Notes: generated from the sequence alone by a model not told the origin. A stretch of 45,134 bases of DNA from Litorisediminicola beolgyonensis (GCF_042679605.1 NZ_JBHTMU010000034.1:1-45134), one strand, 5' to 3'. Shown: positions 25,724 through 34,301, counted from the stretch's first letter. Translations and numbers: made by a program.

Positions 25724-26647
25724 TTGAAAAAAGGTCCCTATAAGCATCTAAGCACTACGGCGCTTGTATCTACGCAGTTCAACCGCCTGCCACCCAACAT
25801 TAGTCGCACACTCCCTTCCCAAGGCAACATCATTTCAGGCTGTAGCTTTTCAAACTGCGGCACTGGAATAGTACAGGTAAAACGCCATCAAGCGCCAAAA
25901 ATTGACGACGAATCGCTTCAAATGATCGAAGCGGATCAGCCCGAATACATCACGCGCCACATTGAGGAGCGCTGGCTGGAAGCTACCCTGAAAGGTTATT
26001 TTCGATTCGGTACTTTAGTAAACTATCGTGCAGCAGAAGGAGCGATAGGCGGCCGCCTCGGTGACCATCAGGAGAGTAGAATTCAGGAAACCTTCAACAG
26101 CCGTTCAAGTTTTTTTGAAAGTGCGAGCCTAAAAGGCATCGAGATTTCGAACACCTCATTCAGCGGAACCAAGAACCACATAGTCATTGAGACGATTGTA
26201 AATGACTTCTGCTCATGCGCTTCTGTCGGAAAGTTTGCCACTCCACGCGCAGAGGCAATACGTGACGCTGAAGACAACCCAGAAAAAAGGCCCAGCGCGT
26301 ATGTAACCTATCATTTAGCAACGCTAAGGAAGGCAATTAGTGAGAATTTATCTCAAACACCCGGTTTGAGCAACCTTACCCCACTTGGAAGAACCGTGGA
26401 ATACGGAGAAAAAGATCAGCGCTGGAAAGTAGAGGAGAATTTTTCTTACAAACGAGACCGCGATGCTTTGGCAACCTGGCTCGGAATAGCATTCGTCAAG
26501 TCACCAACTTTCAAACACGAAGAAGAATACCGACTGTTATTGATAGACCGGTCGGGCCCGGGCGCGTTGAATGACAAAACCGAGACTTACGAAATTCCTG
26601 AAAGTACACGCATCGCCGAGTCTATTTTTGCACACGGCACTTTCTGA
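25724..26647 (+). CDS. Hypothetical protein in a low-GC insert
   Basis: 307 residues starting at TTG with GAGGAG nine bases upstream. Function unknown. The N-terminal 50 residues (GNIISGCSFSNCGTGIVQV) look like turns of a beta-helix; the rest has RFGTLVNYR (residues 94-102) and KHEEEYRLLL (264-273), a pattern recalling DUF2971-type proteins, which is a weak resemblance only. Codon use and GC are far from the neighbours, and the gene sits alone between the grxD terminator and the sugar dehydrogenase, so recent acquisition is likely. An internal ATG at 25922 would remove the beta-helix-like part and is an alternative start. Confidence 0.65.
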   Translation: MKKGPYKHLSTTALVSTQFNRLPPNISRTLPSQGNIISGCSFSNCGTGIVQVKRHQAPKIDDESLQMIEADQPEYITRHIEERWLEATLKGYFRFGTLVNYRAAEGAIGGRLGDHQESRIQETFNSRSSFFESASLKGIEISNTSFSGTKNHIVIETIVNDFCSCASVGKFATPRAEAIRDAEDNPEKRPSAYVTYHLATLRKAISENLSQTPGLSNLTPLGRTVEYGEKDQRWKVEENFSYKRDRDALATWLGIAFVKSPTFKHEEEYRLLLIDRSGPGALNDKTETYEIPESTRIAESIFAHGTF

Positions 26648-26742
26648 AAAATTAATCAAACACTCGACTTTTCACACTCTGCTTTTGAAAAATTTAACAG
26701 AGTAACAGCCCAAAAACAGCTCGGCAATTAATCGACTCAATC

Positions 26743-26788
26743 ATCTCTTGAGAGATCCCGTATTTCGGACAATTTAGACCAATACGGG
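26743..26788 (+). terminator. Inverted repeats downstream of the low-GC gene
   Basis: Two adjacent structures: ATCTCT-TG-AGAGAT (26743-26756) and CCCGTATT / AATACGGG with a 16-base loop (26757-26788). Either a terminator for the unknown gene or the boundary of the inserted segment. A third pair TTGGGT / ACCCAA lies at 26802-26822. Confidence 0.3.
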
Positions 26789-26826
26789 TTGCGCGCCCTT
26801 TTTGGGTATGTCGGTCACCCAACCAT

Positions 26827-28017
26827 TCACCCTCCCGGCGCAGGCACTATCCGCACAAGCCGTCCATTATCCGCATCCGTAACCGCGAGGATCGCGCCGT
26901 CGGGCGCTTGGGCCACGTCGCGCACGCGACCGAGATCGGTGGCGAGCCGTTCTTCCTCCTGCACGCGCCCGTCCTCCAGAGACAGCCGCACGATCCCGCC
27001 GGGGTTCAGCGAAGCTATGAAGAGGTCGCCCTGCCACGCGCCAAAGGCCTCGCCCGAATAGCTTATCATGCCCCCGGGCGCGATCACCGGGTCCCAGAAA
27101 TAGACCGGCTGCTCCATGCCCTCGGCCTGCGCCTCGCCGGAGCCCACGGGCGAGCCGTTGTAGTTCTGACCGTAGCTGATCACCGGCCAGCCGTAGTTCT
27201 TGCCGGGCTCCGGGCGGTTCAGCTCGTCCCCGCCCGCGGGCCCGTGTTCGATCGTCCAGAGCGCGCCCTCATGCAGGGTCGCGCCCTGCATGTTGCGGTG
27301 CCCGTAGGACCAGATCGACGCGATGGCGGTCTCGTCGCCGACGAAGGGATTGTCGGCGGGGATGTCGCCCTCGGGCGTGAGGCGGATCACCTTGCCGTAG
27401 GTTGTGTCGAGATCCTGCGCGAAGACCCGCTCCTGCGGCGAGGAATGCTCGCCCGTGGTGACGAAGACATGCCCCGCCCCGTCGAAGAGGATGCGGCTGC
27501 CGTAATGCATCGGTGTGGGCGATGGCGGCGTCTGCGCGAAAATCTCGGTGAAGCCGTCGAGCGCGGTGCCATCCCCGGTCAGGACGCCATAGCCCGCCGC
27601 CGTGACCGAGCGACCGCTGCCCATGGGCTTGGAATAGGTCAGGTAGACCCGGCGGCTCTCGGCGAAATCCGGCGCGAGCGTCACGTCGAGAAGCCCGCCC
27701 TGCCGACGATTGAAGACCTCGGGCACACCGGCGAGCGGCGCCGAGACCTCGCCACCCTCGGACACGCGGCGGAGCGCGCCCGAGCGTTCAGTGACGAGGT
27801 ATCCGCCCTCAGGCAGAACCGCGATGCCCCAGGGGTGGTCGAGCCCGTCGGCGATGGTCTCCACGCGGAGGGCCACGCCGCTGTCGACCATCTCGGCGCG
27901 GAATTGTTCGGGGAAGACGGGCTGAAGATCGGTGTTGCGCCCGCCGCGCTCCCATGGCGCGGCGCAGACAGGAAGGGCGATGAGCACGGACAGGGCGAAT
28001 GCGGGGCGCAGGAACAT
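26827..28017 (-). CDS. PQQ-dependent sugar dehydrogenase (Asd/YliI type)
   Basis: 396-residue periplasmic protein: signal peptide (MFLRPAFALSVLIALPVCA) and a six-bladed beta-propeller of the soluble aldose sugar dehydrogenase family. Seen: GLDHPWGIAVLPEGGYLVTE, RRQGGLLDVTLAPDF, HYGSRILFDG, GHRNMQGATLH and EHGPAGGDELN, which carry the PQQ, Ca2+ and catalytic positions. It would oxidise aldoses at the expense of PQQ. No PQQ biosynthesis genes are in the window. The gene ends 10 bases from the edge of the low-GC insert. Confidence 0.9.
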   Translation of the reverse strand: MFLRPAFALSVLIALPVCAAPWERGGRNTDLQPVFPEQFRAEMVDSGVALRVETIADGLDHPWGIAVLPEGGYLVTERSGALRRVSEGGEVSAPLAGVPEVFNRRQGGLLDVTLAPDFAESRRVYLTYSKPMGSGRSVTAAGYGVLTGDGTALDGFTEIFAQTPPSPTPMHYGSRILFDGAGHVFVTTGEHSSPQERVFAQDLDTTYGKVIRLTPEGDIPADNPFVGDETAIASIWSYGHRNMQGATLHEGALWTIEHGPAGGDELNRPEPGKNYGWPVISYGQNYNGSPVGSGEAQAEGMEQPVYFWDPVIAPGGMISYSGEAFGAWQGDLFIASLNPGGIVRLSLEDGRVQEEERLATDLGRVRDVAQAPDGAILAVTDADNGRLVRIVPAPGG

Positions 28018-28098
28018 AAGGGTCTCCGGTAGACAACGGCTCCCCGAGAGGTAGCGCCCGAGGACCGCGCGCGGCTCATAATTCCGTGAGACGCCGGT

Positions 28099-29019
28099 TC
28101 AGCAGCGGCCATGCACATGCGGCGCGAGGAGCGCCGCGACCGCCCGGTTCGCAGGCGCGTCGAGACCGAGCTCGTCCGACAGACGCGCCACCGCGCCGTT
28201 GATCCAGGGCGTCTCCAGCGCCCGGCCGTGTTCGAGATCGATGGCCGTCGAGGCGCGCATCATCGGCGGCAGGCCACGCGCGCGCTCCATCGTCTCGGAG
28301 ACCAGAGTGTCGGGCACCGCGACGTCGCGCGCCCGCGCCAGGCGGTCGGTCTCGGTGACGATGGTCTCGAACAGCTCGGCCAGATCGGCATGTGCGAAGA
28401 TGTCGGCGATGGTGCAGCGCCCCGCGGCGGTGACCCCGGAGACCGCCGAGAACAGCGCGAATTTTGTCCAGAGCTCGGCCTCGATATCGGCGCTTTCGGG
28501 CGCGTCTAGGCCAGCCTCGGTGAAGGCTGCGCGAAGCCCTGCCACCCGGTCCGACGGCTGGTTCCCCCGCTCGCCGAAGACGAAGCGCGAGAAAAGGCCG
28601 GTCTGGGTGATGACCCCCGGCGCCGAGATCGTCGTCGAGACATAGGCCGCGCCGTTGCCGACATTGCGCTCGGGCAGAAGCGCGGCGAGCCGGTCCGAAG
28701 CCTCGACACCGTTCAGGAACGGCACGACCAGAGTGTCGGCCTTCAGAAGCGGGCGGCAGGCCTCGGCGGCGGCATCGAGCCCTCCGGCCTTGACGCCGAG
28801 GATCACCGCGTCGACCTCGCCGATCTCGGCGGGTCTGTCGGTCGCCAGCGCCGGGCACACCGTGCCGCCATCCTCCGGCGCCTCAAGGCGCAGCCCGTGC
28901 TCGCGGATCGCCGCAAGATGCGCGCCGCGTGCGAGGCAGGCGACCTCGTGCCCGGCCCGTGCCAGTTTCACCGCCAGATATCCGCCGATCCCGCCGGTGG
29001 CGACTGTCGCGATCCTCAT
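28099..29019 (-). CDS. 2-dehydropantoate 2-reductase family protein
   Basis: 306-residue NAD(P)-dependent reductase of the PanE/ApbA family: N-terminal Rossmann domain (MRIATVATGGIGGYLAVKLARAG, then VACLARG), mid motif VILGVKAGGLDAA, VPFLNGVEA, and the C-terminal helical domain with the conserved Lys in ELWTKFALFSAVSG. PanE makes pantoate for coenzyme A, but alphaproteobacteria have several paralogues of other function, so the symbol is not assigned. Start at 29019 follows AAAGGGGG; the open frame continues 88 codons upstream without support. Confidence 0.88.
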   Translation of the reverse strand: MRIATVATGGIGGYLAVKLARAGHEVACLARGAHLAAIREHGLRLEAPEDGGTVCPALATDRPAEIGEVDAVILGVKAGGLDAAAEACRPLLKADTLVVPFLNGVEASDRLAALLPERNVGNGAAYVSTTISAPGVITQTGLFSRFVFGERGNQPSDRVAGLRAAFTEAGLDAPESADIEAELWTKFALFSAVSGVTAAGRCTIADIFAHADLAELFETIVTETDRLARARDVAVPDTLVSETMERARGLPPMMRASTAIDLEHGRALETPWINGAVARLSDELGLDAPANRAVAALLAPHVHGRC

Positions 29020-29103
29020 GATGGGCCCCCTTTTTCCCTGTTCCGACGCCAGCCTAGCACAGCCCGGCGCCGCTGCGGACCACCCCGAACCCGCGATCCG
29101 GGC

Positions 29104-29117
29104 TTGATCTGCGTCAA
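29104..29117. promoter_or_regulatory. FNR-like box before the cytochrome c gene
   Basis: TTGAT-CTGC-GTCAA, nine of ten matches to TTGAT-N4-ATCAA, the FNR/FnrL consensus. It lies in the divergent gap between the reductase gene (start 29019) and the cytochrome c gene (start 29295), 177 bases before the latter. Confidence 0.5.
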
Positions 29118-29294
29118 CGCGCCATGCGGCAGGCCAGTGCGAGACTGACCCCGCGGCCCGGCGCGAGGAGCGGGGTTCGGTCAGGGACAGAGGGCCCTGC
29201 CCCGCCACTGCGCCTTCGGGGGCGGTCTTTGCCCCCTGCTGCCGCGTGTATCGGCACGAGTGCGTATCGCGATCAGCAATCACGGGGACACGCC

Positions 29295-29750
29295 ATGATC
29301 ACATCCATATCCACCGCCCGCCCGGCCCTGCAGCTCTGCGCCGCGAGCCTTCTGCTTCTGGCCACCGCGGTCCCGGGCCGCGCGCTCGACGAGGCCAGCC
29401 AGGTGGCGCTTGGCAAGACCGAGTACATCGCGCATTGCGCGGCCTGCCACGGCGCGGGTGGCAAGGGCGACGGGCCCGTCGCCGAGGTGCTTGCGAAAAA
29501 ACCGCTCGACCTGACCCGGATCTCCGCGCGCTACAGCGGCCAGTTCCCGCGCGACGCGGTGCAGCAGGTCATCGACGGGCGCAACATGATCAATCCGCAT
29601 GGCGACCGGGGCATGCCGGTCTGGGGCAACCGCTATTTCCAGAGTGCCATGTCTCTGGCCGAGGGCGTGCCGCATGATGTCGACGTGCAGGCGCTGGCCT
29701 TCGGCCGCGTCGCCGCGCTCGTGACCTATCTGGAGGCGATCCAGGAGTAG
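29295..29750 (+). CDS. Small periplasmic cytochrome c
   Basis: 151 residues: signal peptide ending ...GRALDEA, a single haem-c site CAACH (Cys48, Cys51, His52) and a probable axial Met107 in GMPVWGNR. Class I cytochrome c, mono-haem. It closely resembles the cytochrome encoded at 38365-38766 in layout and in the C-terminus (YLEAIQE versus YLESIQE). Probable periplasmic electron carrier; partner unknown. A FNR-like box upstream suggests regulation by oxygen. Followed by a long hairpin shared with the convergent transketolase gene. Confidence 0.9.
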   Translation: MITSISTARPALQLCAASLLLLATAVPGRALDEASQVALGKTEYIAHCAACHGAGGKGDGPVAEVLAKKPLDLTRISARYSGQFPRDAVQQVIDGRNMINPHGDRGMPVWGNRYFQSAMSLAEGVPHDVDVQALAFGRVAALVTYLEAIQE

Positions 29751-29762
29751 ACCGGAACGCAA

Positions 29763-29792
29763 GACGCCCCGGAGCGGTGGCTCCGGGGCGTC
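29763..29792. terminator. Bidirectional stem-loop between cytochrome c and tkt
   Basis: 12-base perfect stem GACGCCCCGGAG / CTCCGGGGCGTC with a 6-base loop between two convergent genes (ends 29750 and 29815). No long U-tract on either side. Confidence 0.65.
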
Positions 29793-29814
29793 CTGACGTT
29801 CTTGAACGGAGGGG

Positions 29815-31830
29815 TCAGAGCAGCGCCTTGACCTTCTCGACCGCGGCTTCGGCGGTGATGCCGAAATGCGCGTAGAGCTCTTCCGCCGGGGCCGAGGCCC
29901 CGAAGCTGTCCATGCCGACGAAATCGGCCTTGTTCGCGCGGCCGCGCTCGCCGGTCAGCCAGCGGTCCCAGCCAAGGCGGCAGGCGGCCTCGATACCGAC
30001 ACGGACCGGACCCGCGGGCAGCACGCGCTTGCGGTAGGCCTCGTCCTGATCGGCGAAGAGCTCCATGCAGGGCATGGAGACGACGCGGGTGCCGATCCCC
30101 TCGGCCTGCAGCGCCTCTCGGGCGGCGAGAGCGATGGCGACCTCGGAGCCGGTGGCGATCATGATCGCCTGGCGCTTGCCCTCGGCCTCGGCCAGCACAT
30201 AGGCGCCCTGGGCACTGAGGTTCTTGGTCTTGTGCTCGGTCCGGACGGTGGGAAGGTTCTGGCGCGACAGCGCCAGGACCGAGGGCGTCGCGGATTGCGT
30301 GAACGCGATCTCCCAGGCCTCGGCGGTCTCGACCGTGTCGGCGGGACGGAAGACCAGCGTGTTGGGCGTCGCCCGGCTGATCGCCAGGTGCTCGACCGGC
30401 TGGTGCGTCGGGCCGTCCTCGCCCAGGCCGATGCTGTCATGGGTCATGACGAACACGGTCGGGATGTGCTGCAGCGCCGCCAGACGCATCGCGGGACGCG
30501 CGAAATCGGTGAAGCACATGAAGGTGCCGCCATAGGGTCGCACGCCGCCATGGAGCGCCATGCCGTTCATCGCCGCGGCCATGCCATGCTCGCGGATGCC
30601 GTAATAGACGTAGCGGCCCTTGCGGCTGTCGAAGTCGAACGTGCCCAAGTCCTTGGTCAGCGTGTTGTTCGACCCGGTGAGGTCCGCCGAACCGCCGATC
30701 GTCTCGGGCAGGATCGGGTTGATCACCTCGAGCACCATCTCCGAGCTCTTGCGCGTGGCCACCTTGGGCTGGCTCTCGGAGATCTGCTTTTTCAGCGCCT
30801 TGACGGTCGAGGAGAGCTTCTTGGGCGCCTCGCCCGCCAGCATCCGCGCCAGCTCCTTCTGCTTGGCCTCGGAGAGCGCCGCGACGCGGTCCTCCCACTC
30901 CTTGCGCTCGGAGGCGCCGCGCGATCCGGCCTCTTCCCACCAGGACTTGATCTCGGCGGGGATCTCGAAGGCCGGAGCGGTCCAGCCCCAGACGCCCTTG
31001 GCGTCGATGGCCTGCTGCGCGTCGGTCAGCGCACCATGGCCCTTCGAGGTGTCCTGCGCCGCGTGCCCGAGGGCGATATGCGTCTTGCAGGCGATCATCG
31101 AGGGGCGGTCATCGGCCTTGGCGGCTGCGATGGCGGCGTCGATGGCCTCGGGGTCGTGGCCGTCGATCTCCTGGACGTGCCAGCCGGAGGCGGCGAAGCG
31201 CTCGGGCTGGTTGGTGTTGTCCGAGATCGACACCTTGCCGTCGATGGTGATGCCGTTGTTGTCCCAGAACACCACGAGATGGCCGAGCTTCTGGCGCCCG
31301 GCAAGCGCGATGGCCTCCTGGCTCACGCCCTCCATCAGGCAGCCGTCCCCGGCGATGACATAGGTGTGGTGATCGAAGACCTTCTTGCCCCAGCGGGCGC
31401 GCAGGCTTTCCTCGGCGATGGCGAAGCCCACCGACATCGAGATGCCCTGCCCGAGCGGGCCGGTGGTGCATTCGATCCCCTTGGCGAGGAAGTTCTCCGG
31501 GTGTCCCGCGGTCTTGGCGCCGAGCTGGCGGAAGTTGCGGACCTCGTCGATGGTGATCTCGGCGTCGCCCACGAGATAAAGGAGCGCGTAGAGCAGCATC
31601 GAGCCGTGCCCCGCCGACAGGATGAACCGGTCGCGATCGGCCCATTCGGGCGCGGCGGCGTCGAATTTCATGTGCTTCGACCAGAGCACGGTGGCCACGT
31701 CGGCCATGCCGATGGGCATGCCGGTATGGCCGGAATTTGCCTTGGCCACGGCATCAAGGGCCAGCGCGCGGATGGCGGTTGCCCGCATCCAGTGTTCGGG
31801 GTGATTGGCTTTGAGCGCGTCGATATCCAC
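29815..31830 (-). CDS. tkt: Transketolase
   Basis: 671-residue thiamine diphosphate enzyme of the pentose phosphate pathway or Calvin cycle, moving two-carbon units between sugar phosphates. Seen: NSGHTGMPIGMADVATVL, GHGSMLLYALLYL, the TPP motif GDGCLMEGVSQEA to NNGITIDG, and HDSIGLGEDGPTHQPVEHL. GTG at 31830 is chosen: GGAGG lies 10 bases upstream and the family begins here (xDIDALKANHPEHW); an ATG three codons earlier (31839) is only one base from that site. Confidence 0.95.
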   Translation of the reverse strand: MDIDALKANHPEHWMRATAIRALALDAVAKANSGHTGMPIGMADVATVLWSKHMKFDAAAPEWADRDRFILSAGHGSMLLYALLYLVGDAEITIDEVRNFRQLGAKTAGHPENFLAKGIECTTGPLGQGISMSVGFAIAEESLRARWGKKVFDHHTYVIAGDGCLMEGVSQEAIALAGRQKLGHLVVFWDNNGITIDGKVSISDNTNQPERFAASGWHVQEIDGHDPEAIDAAIAAAKADDRPSMIACKTHIALGHAAQDTSKGHGALTDAQQAIDAKGVWGWTAPAFEIPAEIKSWWEEAGSRGASERKEWEDRVAALSEAKQKELARMLAGEAPKKLSSTVKALKKQISESQPKVATRKSSEMVLEVINPILPETIGGSADLTGSNNTLTKDLGTFDFDSRKGRYVYYGIREHGMAAAMNGMALHGGVRPYGGTFMCFTDFARPAMRLAALQHIPTVFVMTHDSIGLGEDGPTHQPVEHLAISRATPNTLVFRPADTVETAEAWEIAFTQSATPSVLALSRQNLPTVRTEHKTKNLSAQGAYVLAEAEGKRQAIMIATGSEVAIALAAREALQAEGIGTRVVSMPCMELFADQDEAYRKRVLPAGPVRVGIEAACRLGWDRWLTGERGRANKADFVGMDSFGASAPAEELYAHFGITAEAAVEKVKALL

Positions 31831-31912
31831 TGGGATCATTCCTCCGGCTGAACCTGCGATGCCTAGCTCCTTACCGAAGCCGCGCGGAAGATCAAGCTCG
31901 GCGCGGAAGTGC

Positions 31913-31941
31913 TTGACAGATATGGGCGGGCGTTTTTGCAT
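31913..31941 (+). promoter_or_regulatory. Possible promoter of the coiled-coil/zapA pair
   Basis: Perfect TTGACA, 17-base spacer, TTGCAT (poor -10). About 100 bases before the first gene. Weak evidence because of the -10 element. Confidence 0.3.
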
Positions 31942-32045
31942 CGGGATTGGTAAAACTGGGGTACCGCACGGGGCACGCGCGATTCGGAAGGACGGACCGA
32001 AGCGGCCAGAACCGTCCCGGCGGAGGTCGTGAAAGGGGCAGTGGC

Positions 32046-32516
32046 ATGTCGGATATCGAGGATCTGCAGCGGCGCATCACCGCGGCGCTGGATCGGATCG
32101 CGCGCGGAGTGGACGGCCTCGGCGCGCCCTCCGGCGTGGAAGACGCGGATGAGGACGCACCAGAGGACACCGGGGCGCTCGCCGCGGCAGAGGCCCGGAT
32201 CGCTGATCTCGAAGCCGCCGAAGCCGGTCGGAACGCCGCGCTCGCGGAGGCCCGCGCCAGTGTCGCCAAGCTCGACGAGGACCTGCAACGGCTGCGCCGC
32301 TCGAACGAGATGCTGCGCGCCACCAATGACGAGATGCGCCGCGCGCTCGAAGAGAATGTCGGCGAGCCGCATCTGATCAACAAGGCGATGCTGGCCGAGC
32401 TGGAAAGCATCCGCGCCGCGCGCGCCGCCGACGAGGCCGAACACCGCGCGCTCGTCGCCGCGCTGGAACCGCTGGTGGCCGAGGCCGCCTCACGGGATGC
32501 AGAGGAGAACGCCTGA
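32046..32516 (+). CDS. Coiled-coil protein paired with ZapA (ZauP-like candidate)
   Basis: 156 residues, almost wholly coiled coil (Leu/Ala/Glu/Arg heptads from about residue 45 on, with a Asp/Glu-rich hinge at 30-45). No signal peptide or membrane helix. Its stop overlaps the zapA start by one base (TGATG). In Caulobacter a coiled-coil protein encoded with zapA, ZauP, forms a pair that bundles FtsZ filaments; by position and shape this is the likely counterpart, but sequence similarity cannot be checked here. AAAGGGG precedes the ATG. Confidence 0.8.
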   Translation: MSDIEDLQRRITAALDRIARGVDGLGAPSGVEDADEDAPEDTGALAAAEARIADLEAAEAGRNAALAEARASVAKLDEDLQRLRRSNEMLRATNDEMRRALEENVGEPHLINKAMLAELESIRAARAADEAEHRALVAALEPLVAEAASRDAEENA

Positions 32517-32911
32517 TGCCCGAAGTGACCGTGCAGATCGGCGGCCGCTCCTTCACCGTCGCCTGCCAGGCGGGCGAGGAGGAATATCTCGAATCCGCCG
32601 CGGCGATGCTCGACCAGGAAGCCTCGGCGCTGGTCGACCAGATCGGCCGCATCCCCGAGAACCGGATGCTCCTGATGGCCGGGCTGATGCTCGCCGACCG
32701 CACCGCCGGGCTCGAGGACAAGCTGAAGATCGCCGAGGACCAGATCGAACAGGCCCGCGACACGGTCGAAAAGCTCGAAGCCCGCCCGGCCCCCCCGCCC
32801 GAGACGGTCGAGGTCGCGGTGCTCCCGCCGGGTCTTGTCGACAGCCTAGCCGAACTGGCCGCCCGGGCGGAGTCGGTCGCGGATTCCGTCGAGGAGAAAT
32901 CGGCGGGCTGA
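32516..32911 (+). CDS. zapA: Cell division protein ZapA
   Basis: 131-residue FtsZ-associated protein that cross-links Z-ring filaments. N-terminal ZapA globular domain (VTVQIGGRSFTVACQAGEEEYLESAA), then a coiled-coil dimerisation helix (NRMLLMAGLMLADRTAGLEDKL) and a longer than usual C-terminal tail. Translationally coupled to the coiled-coil gene before it. No 5-formyltetrahydrofolate cyclo-ligase or 6S RNA is recognised after it. Confidence 0.92.
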   Translation: MPEVTVQIGGRSFTVACQAGEEEYLESAAAMLDQEASALVDQIGRIPENRMLLMAGLMLADRTAGLEDKLKIAEDQIEQARDTVEKLEARPAPPPETVEVAVLPPGLVDSLAELAARAESVADSVEEKSAG

Positions 32912-32931
32912 GTGCGGGTCGGGAGGTCGCA

Positions 32932-32998
32932 AGGGGGCGCTGCCCCCTCTTGGCCTTCGGCCAATTCACCCCCGGCGGTATTTGTCGAAAAGAAGAAG
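32932..32998 (+). repeat. GC-rich double-hairpin intergenic element
   Basis: Two adjacent hairpins, AGGGGGC-GCT-GCCCCCT (32932-32948) and TTGGCC-TTC-GGCCAA (32950-32964), followed by a CACCCCCGG then TATTT and GAAAAGAAGAAG tail. Rhodobacterales genomes carry many intergenic elements of this style (GGGGGC...GCCCCC, ACCCCCGG, then an A/G-rich end). Probably a terminator of zapA and a dispersed repeat. Confidence 0.55.
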
Positions 32999-33098
32999 CC
33001 TCAAGAGCGGTTGCGCGCCGCGCCGGACCGGGGCGCGCGGTTGGAGACCGCCGTCCCGGGGGAAGCGGGCGCGCGGCGCGCATCCGGGCTGGCGCGGA

Positions 33099-34076
33099 TC
33101 AGTGGGCCGCGCCCTTCTTGCCGCCGAACACCGATGCCCAGAGCGGGCCGACGATCTTGGTGCCGATGGGGATCAGCACGAAGCCCAGCGCCAGTCCCAG
33201 AACTCCGTCGAGTGCCGCCGTCGTCACCCATTCCGCCGCGCCGCGCAGACCCTCGCCGACCGAGGCGCCCACGGCGACCGCCGCGTGGTGGATGATCTCC
33301 TCGGGCGCGTGCCAGCCGAGCTGGGCCAGGCCGTGCACGATGATCGAACCGCCGACCCAGATCATCGCAGCGGTGCCCACGACGGTCAGCACCTTCATCA
33401 GCCAGGGCATCAGCTTGACGATGAAGCGGCCGAAGGCGCGCGTCGCCCCCAGCCGTCCGATCTGCGCCAGCCAGAGGCCGATATCGTCGAGCTTCACCAG
33501 GATCGCCACGGCTCCGTAGACCGCGATGGTGATTAGCACGCCCACCATCGCCAGGGTGCCGGCTTCCATCCAGAAGGTGCTCTCGGGGATCGCCGAGAGC
33601 GCGATGGTCATGATCTCGGCAGAGAGGATGAAATCGGTCTTGATCGCGCCCTGCACCTTTTTCTCTTCGAGATGCAGGTCGCTGACCTTCTCGGTCTTCG
33701 GATCGTGCCCGGCCTCGCCCTTGTGGAAGAGCGCGTGGTAGATCTTCTCGGCGCCCTCGAAGCACAGGTATGCCCCGCCCAGCATCAGGAGCGGCGGGAT
33801 CGCCCAGGGCGCGAAGGCCGAGAGCAACAGCCCCACCGGCAACAGGAAGACCAGCTTGTTGATCAGCGAGCCGCGCGCGATCTTCCAGATGATCGGCAGC
33901 TCGCGCGCGGGCGGGAAGCCCTGCACGTATTTCGGCGTCACCGCCGCGTCGTCGATCACCGCGCCCGCGGCCTTGGAGCCCGCCTTGACCGCCTGCCCGG
34001 CAATGTCGTCGACCGACGCCGCGGCCACTTTCGCGATACCGGCCACGTCGTCGAGAAGCGCAATCAATCCGGACAT
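33099..34076 (-). CDS. DUF808 family membrane protein (YedI-like)
   Basis: 325 residues, inner membrane. Strong match to the DUF808 pattern: MSGLIALLDDVAGIAKVAAASVDD at the start, PKYVQGFPPARELPIIWKIA, LSAFAPWAIPPLLMLGGAYLCFEGAEK, and a C-terminal block of five or so membrane helices. Function unknown in all bacteria. Divergent from the first gap gene, with a perfect 14-bp palindrome in the gap. Confidence 0.9.
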   Translation of the reverse strand: MSGLIALLDDVAGIAKVAAASVDDIAGQAVKAGSKAAGAVIDDAAVTPKYVQGFPPARELPIIWKIARGSLINKLVFLLPVGLLLSAFAPWAIPPLLMLGGAYLCFEGAEKIYHALFHKGEAGHDPKTEKVSDLHLEEKKVQGAIKTDFILSAEIMTIALSAIPESTFWMEAGTLAMVGVLITIAVYGAVAILVKLDDIGLWLAQIGRLGATRAFGRFIVKLMPWLMKVLTVVGTAAMIWVGGSIIVHGLAQLGWHAPEEIIHHAAVAVGASVGEGLRGAAEWVTTAALDGVLGLALGFVLIPIGTKIVGPLWASVFGGKKGAAH

Positions 34077-34167
34077 GTCTCACCCGTTCCTGGCGCCGGG
34101 ACCGCCCCGGCGAATGTGCACATAGCGCGTCCCCCCCGGCGCGGCCAGAGCGCGGGCCGCGGTACAC

Positions 34168-34181
34168 CATTGTGCACAATG
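34168..34181. promoter_or_regulatory. Perfect 14-bp palindrome, probable operator
   Basis: CATTGTGCACAATG, a perfect dyad between the divergent DUF808 (start 34076) and gap (start 34302) genes. The form is that of a dimeric repressor site (TetR/MarR/GntR-like); no cognate regulator is adjacent. Confidence 0.5.
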
Positions 34182-34186
34182 TCATG

Positions 34187-34212
34187 CGCTAACAGGAGAT
34201 TTAACGCTAACA
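34187..34212. promoter_or_regulatory. Two CGCTAACA half-sites before the first gap gene
   Basis: CGCTAACA at 34187-34194 and again at 34205-34212, 18 bp apart; the second extends to TTTAACGCTAACA, near a dyad. The same element occurs as TGTTAGCGGTAACA before the other gap gene (37220-37233). LacI-family operators have this form. Confidence 0.5.
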
Positions 34213-34301
34213 TATTGTCCCGGAATGCCTTTTTGCGTTGCGCCCACGCCACCCCCGGCCTAAGGCCCGGGCAGGTTTGTGCTGAACGGAAGGGAGTGGA
34301 C

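Noticed and set aside
25550..26826. IS element or prophage remnant
   Set aside because: No transposase, integrase or phage gene, and no clear terminal inverted repeats with target duplication.
29866..31851. Plus-strand open frame opposite transketolase
   Set aside because: Shadow frame; the minus strand has all transketolase motifs.
32912..33098. 6S RNA gene after zapA
   Set aside because: The gap contains two short GC hairpins and no long bubble-containing rod; no ygfA-type gene follows.
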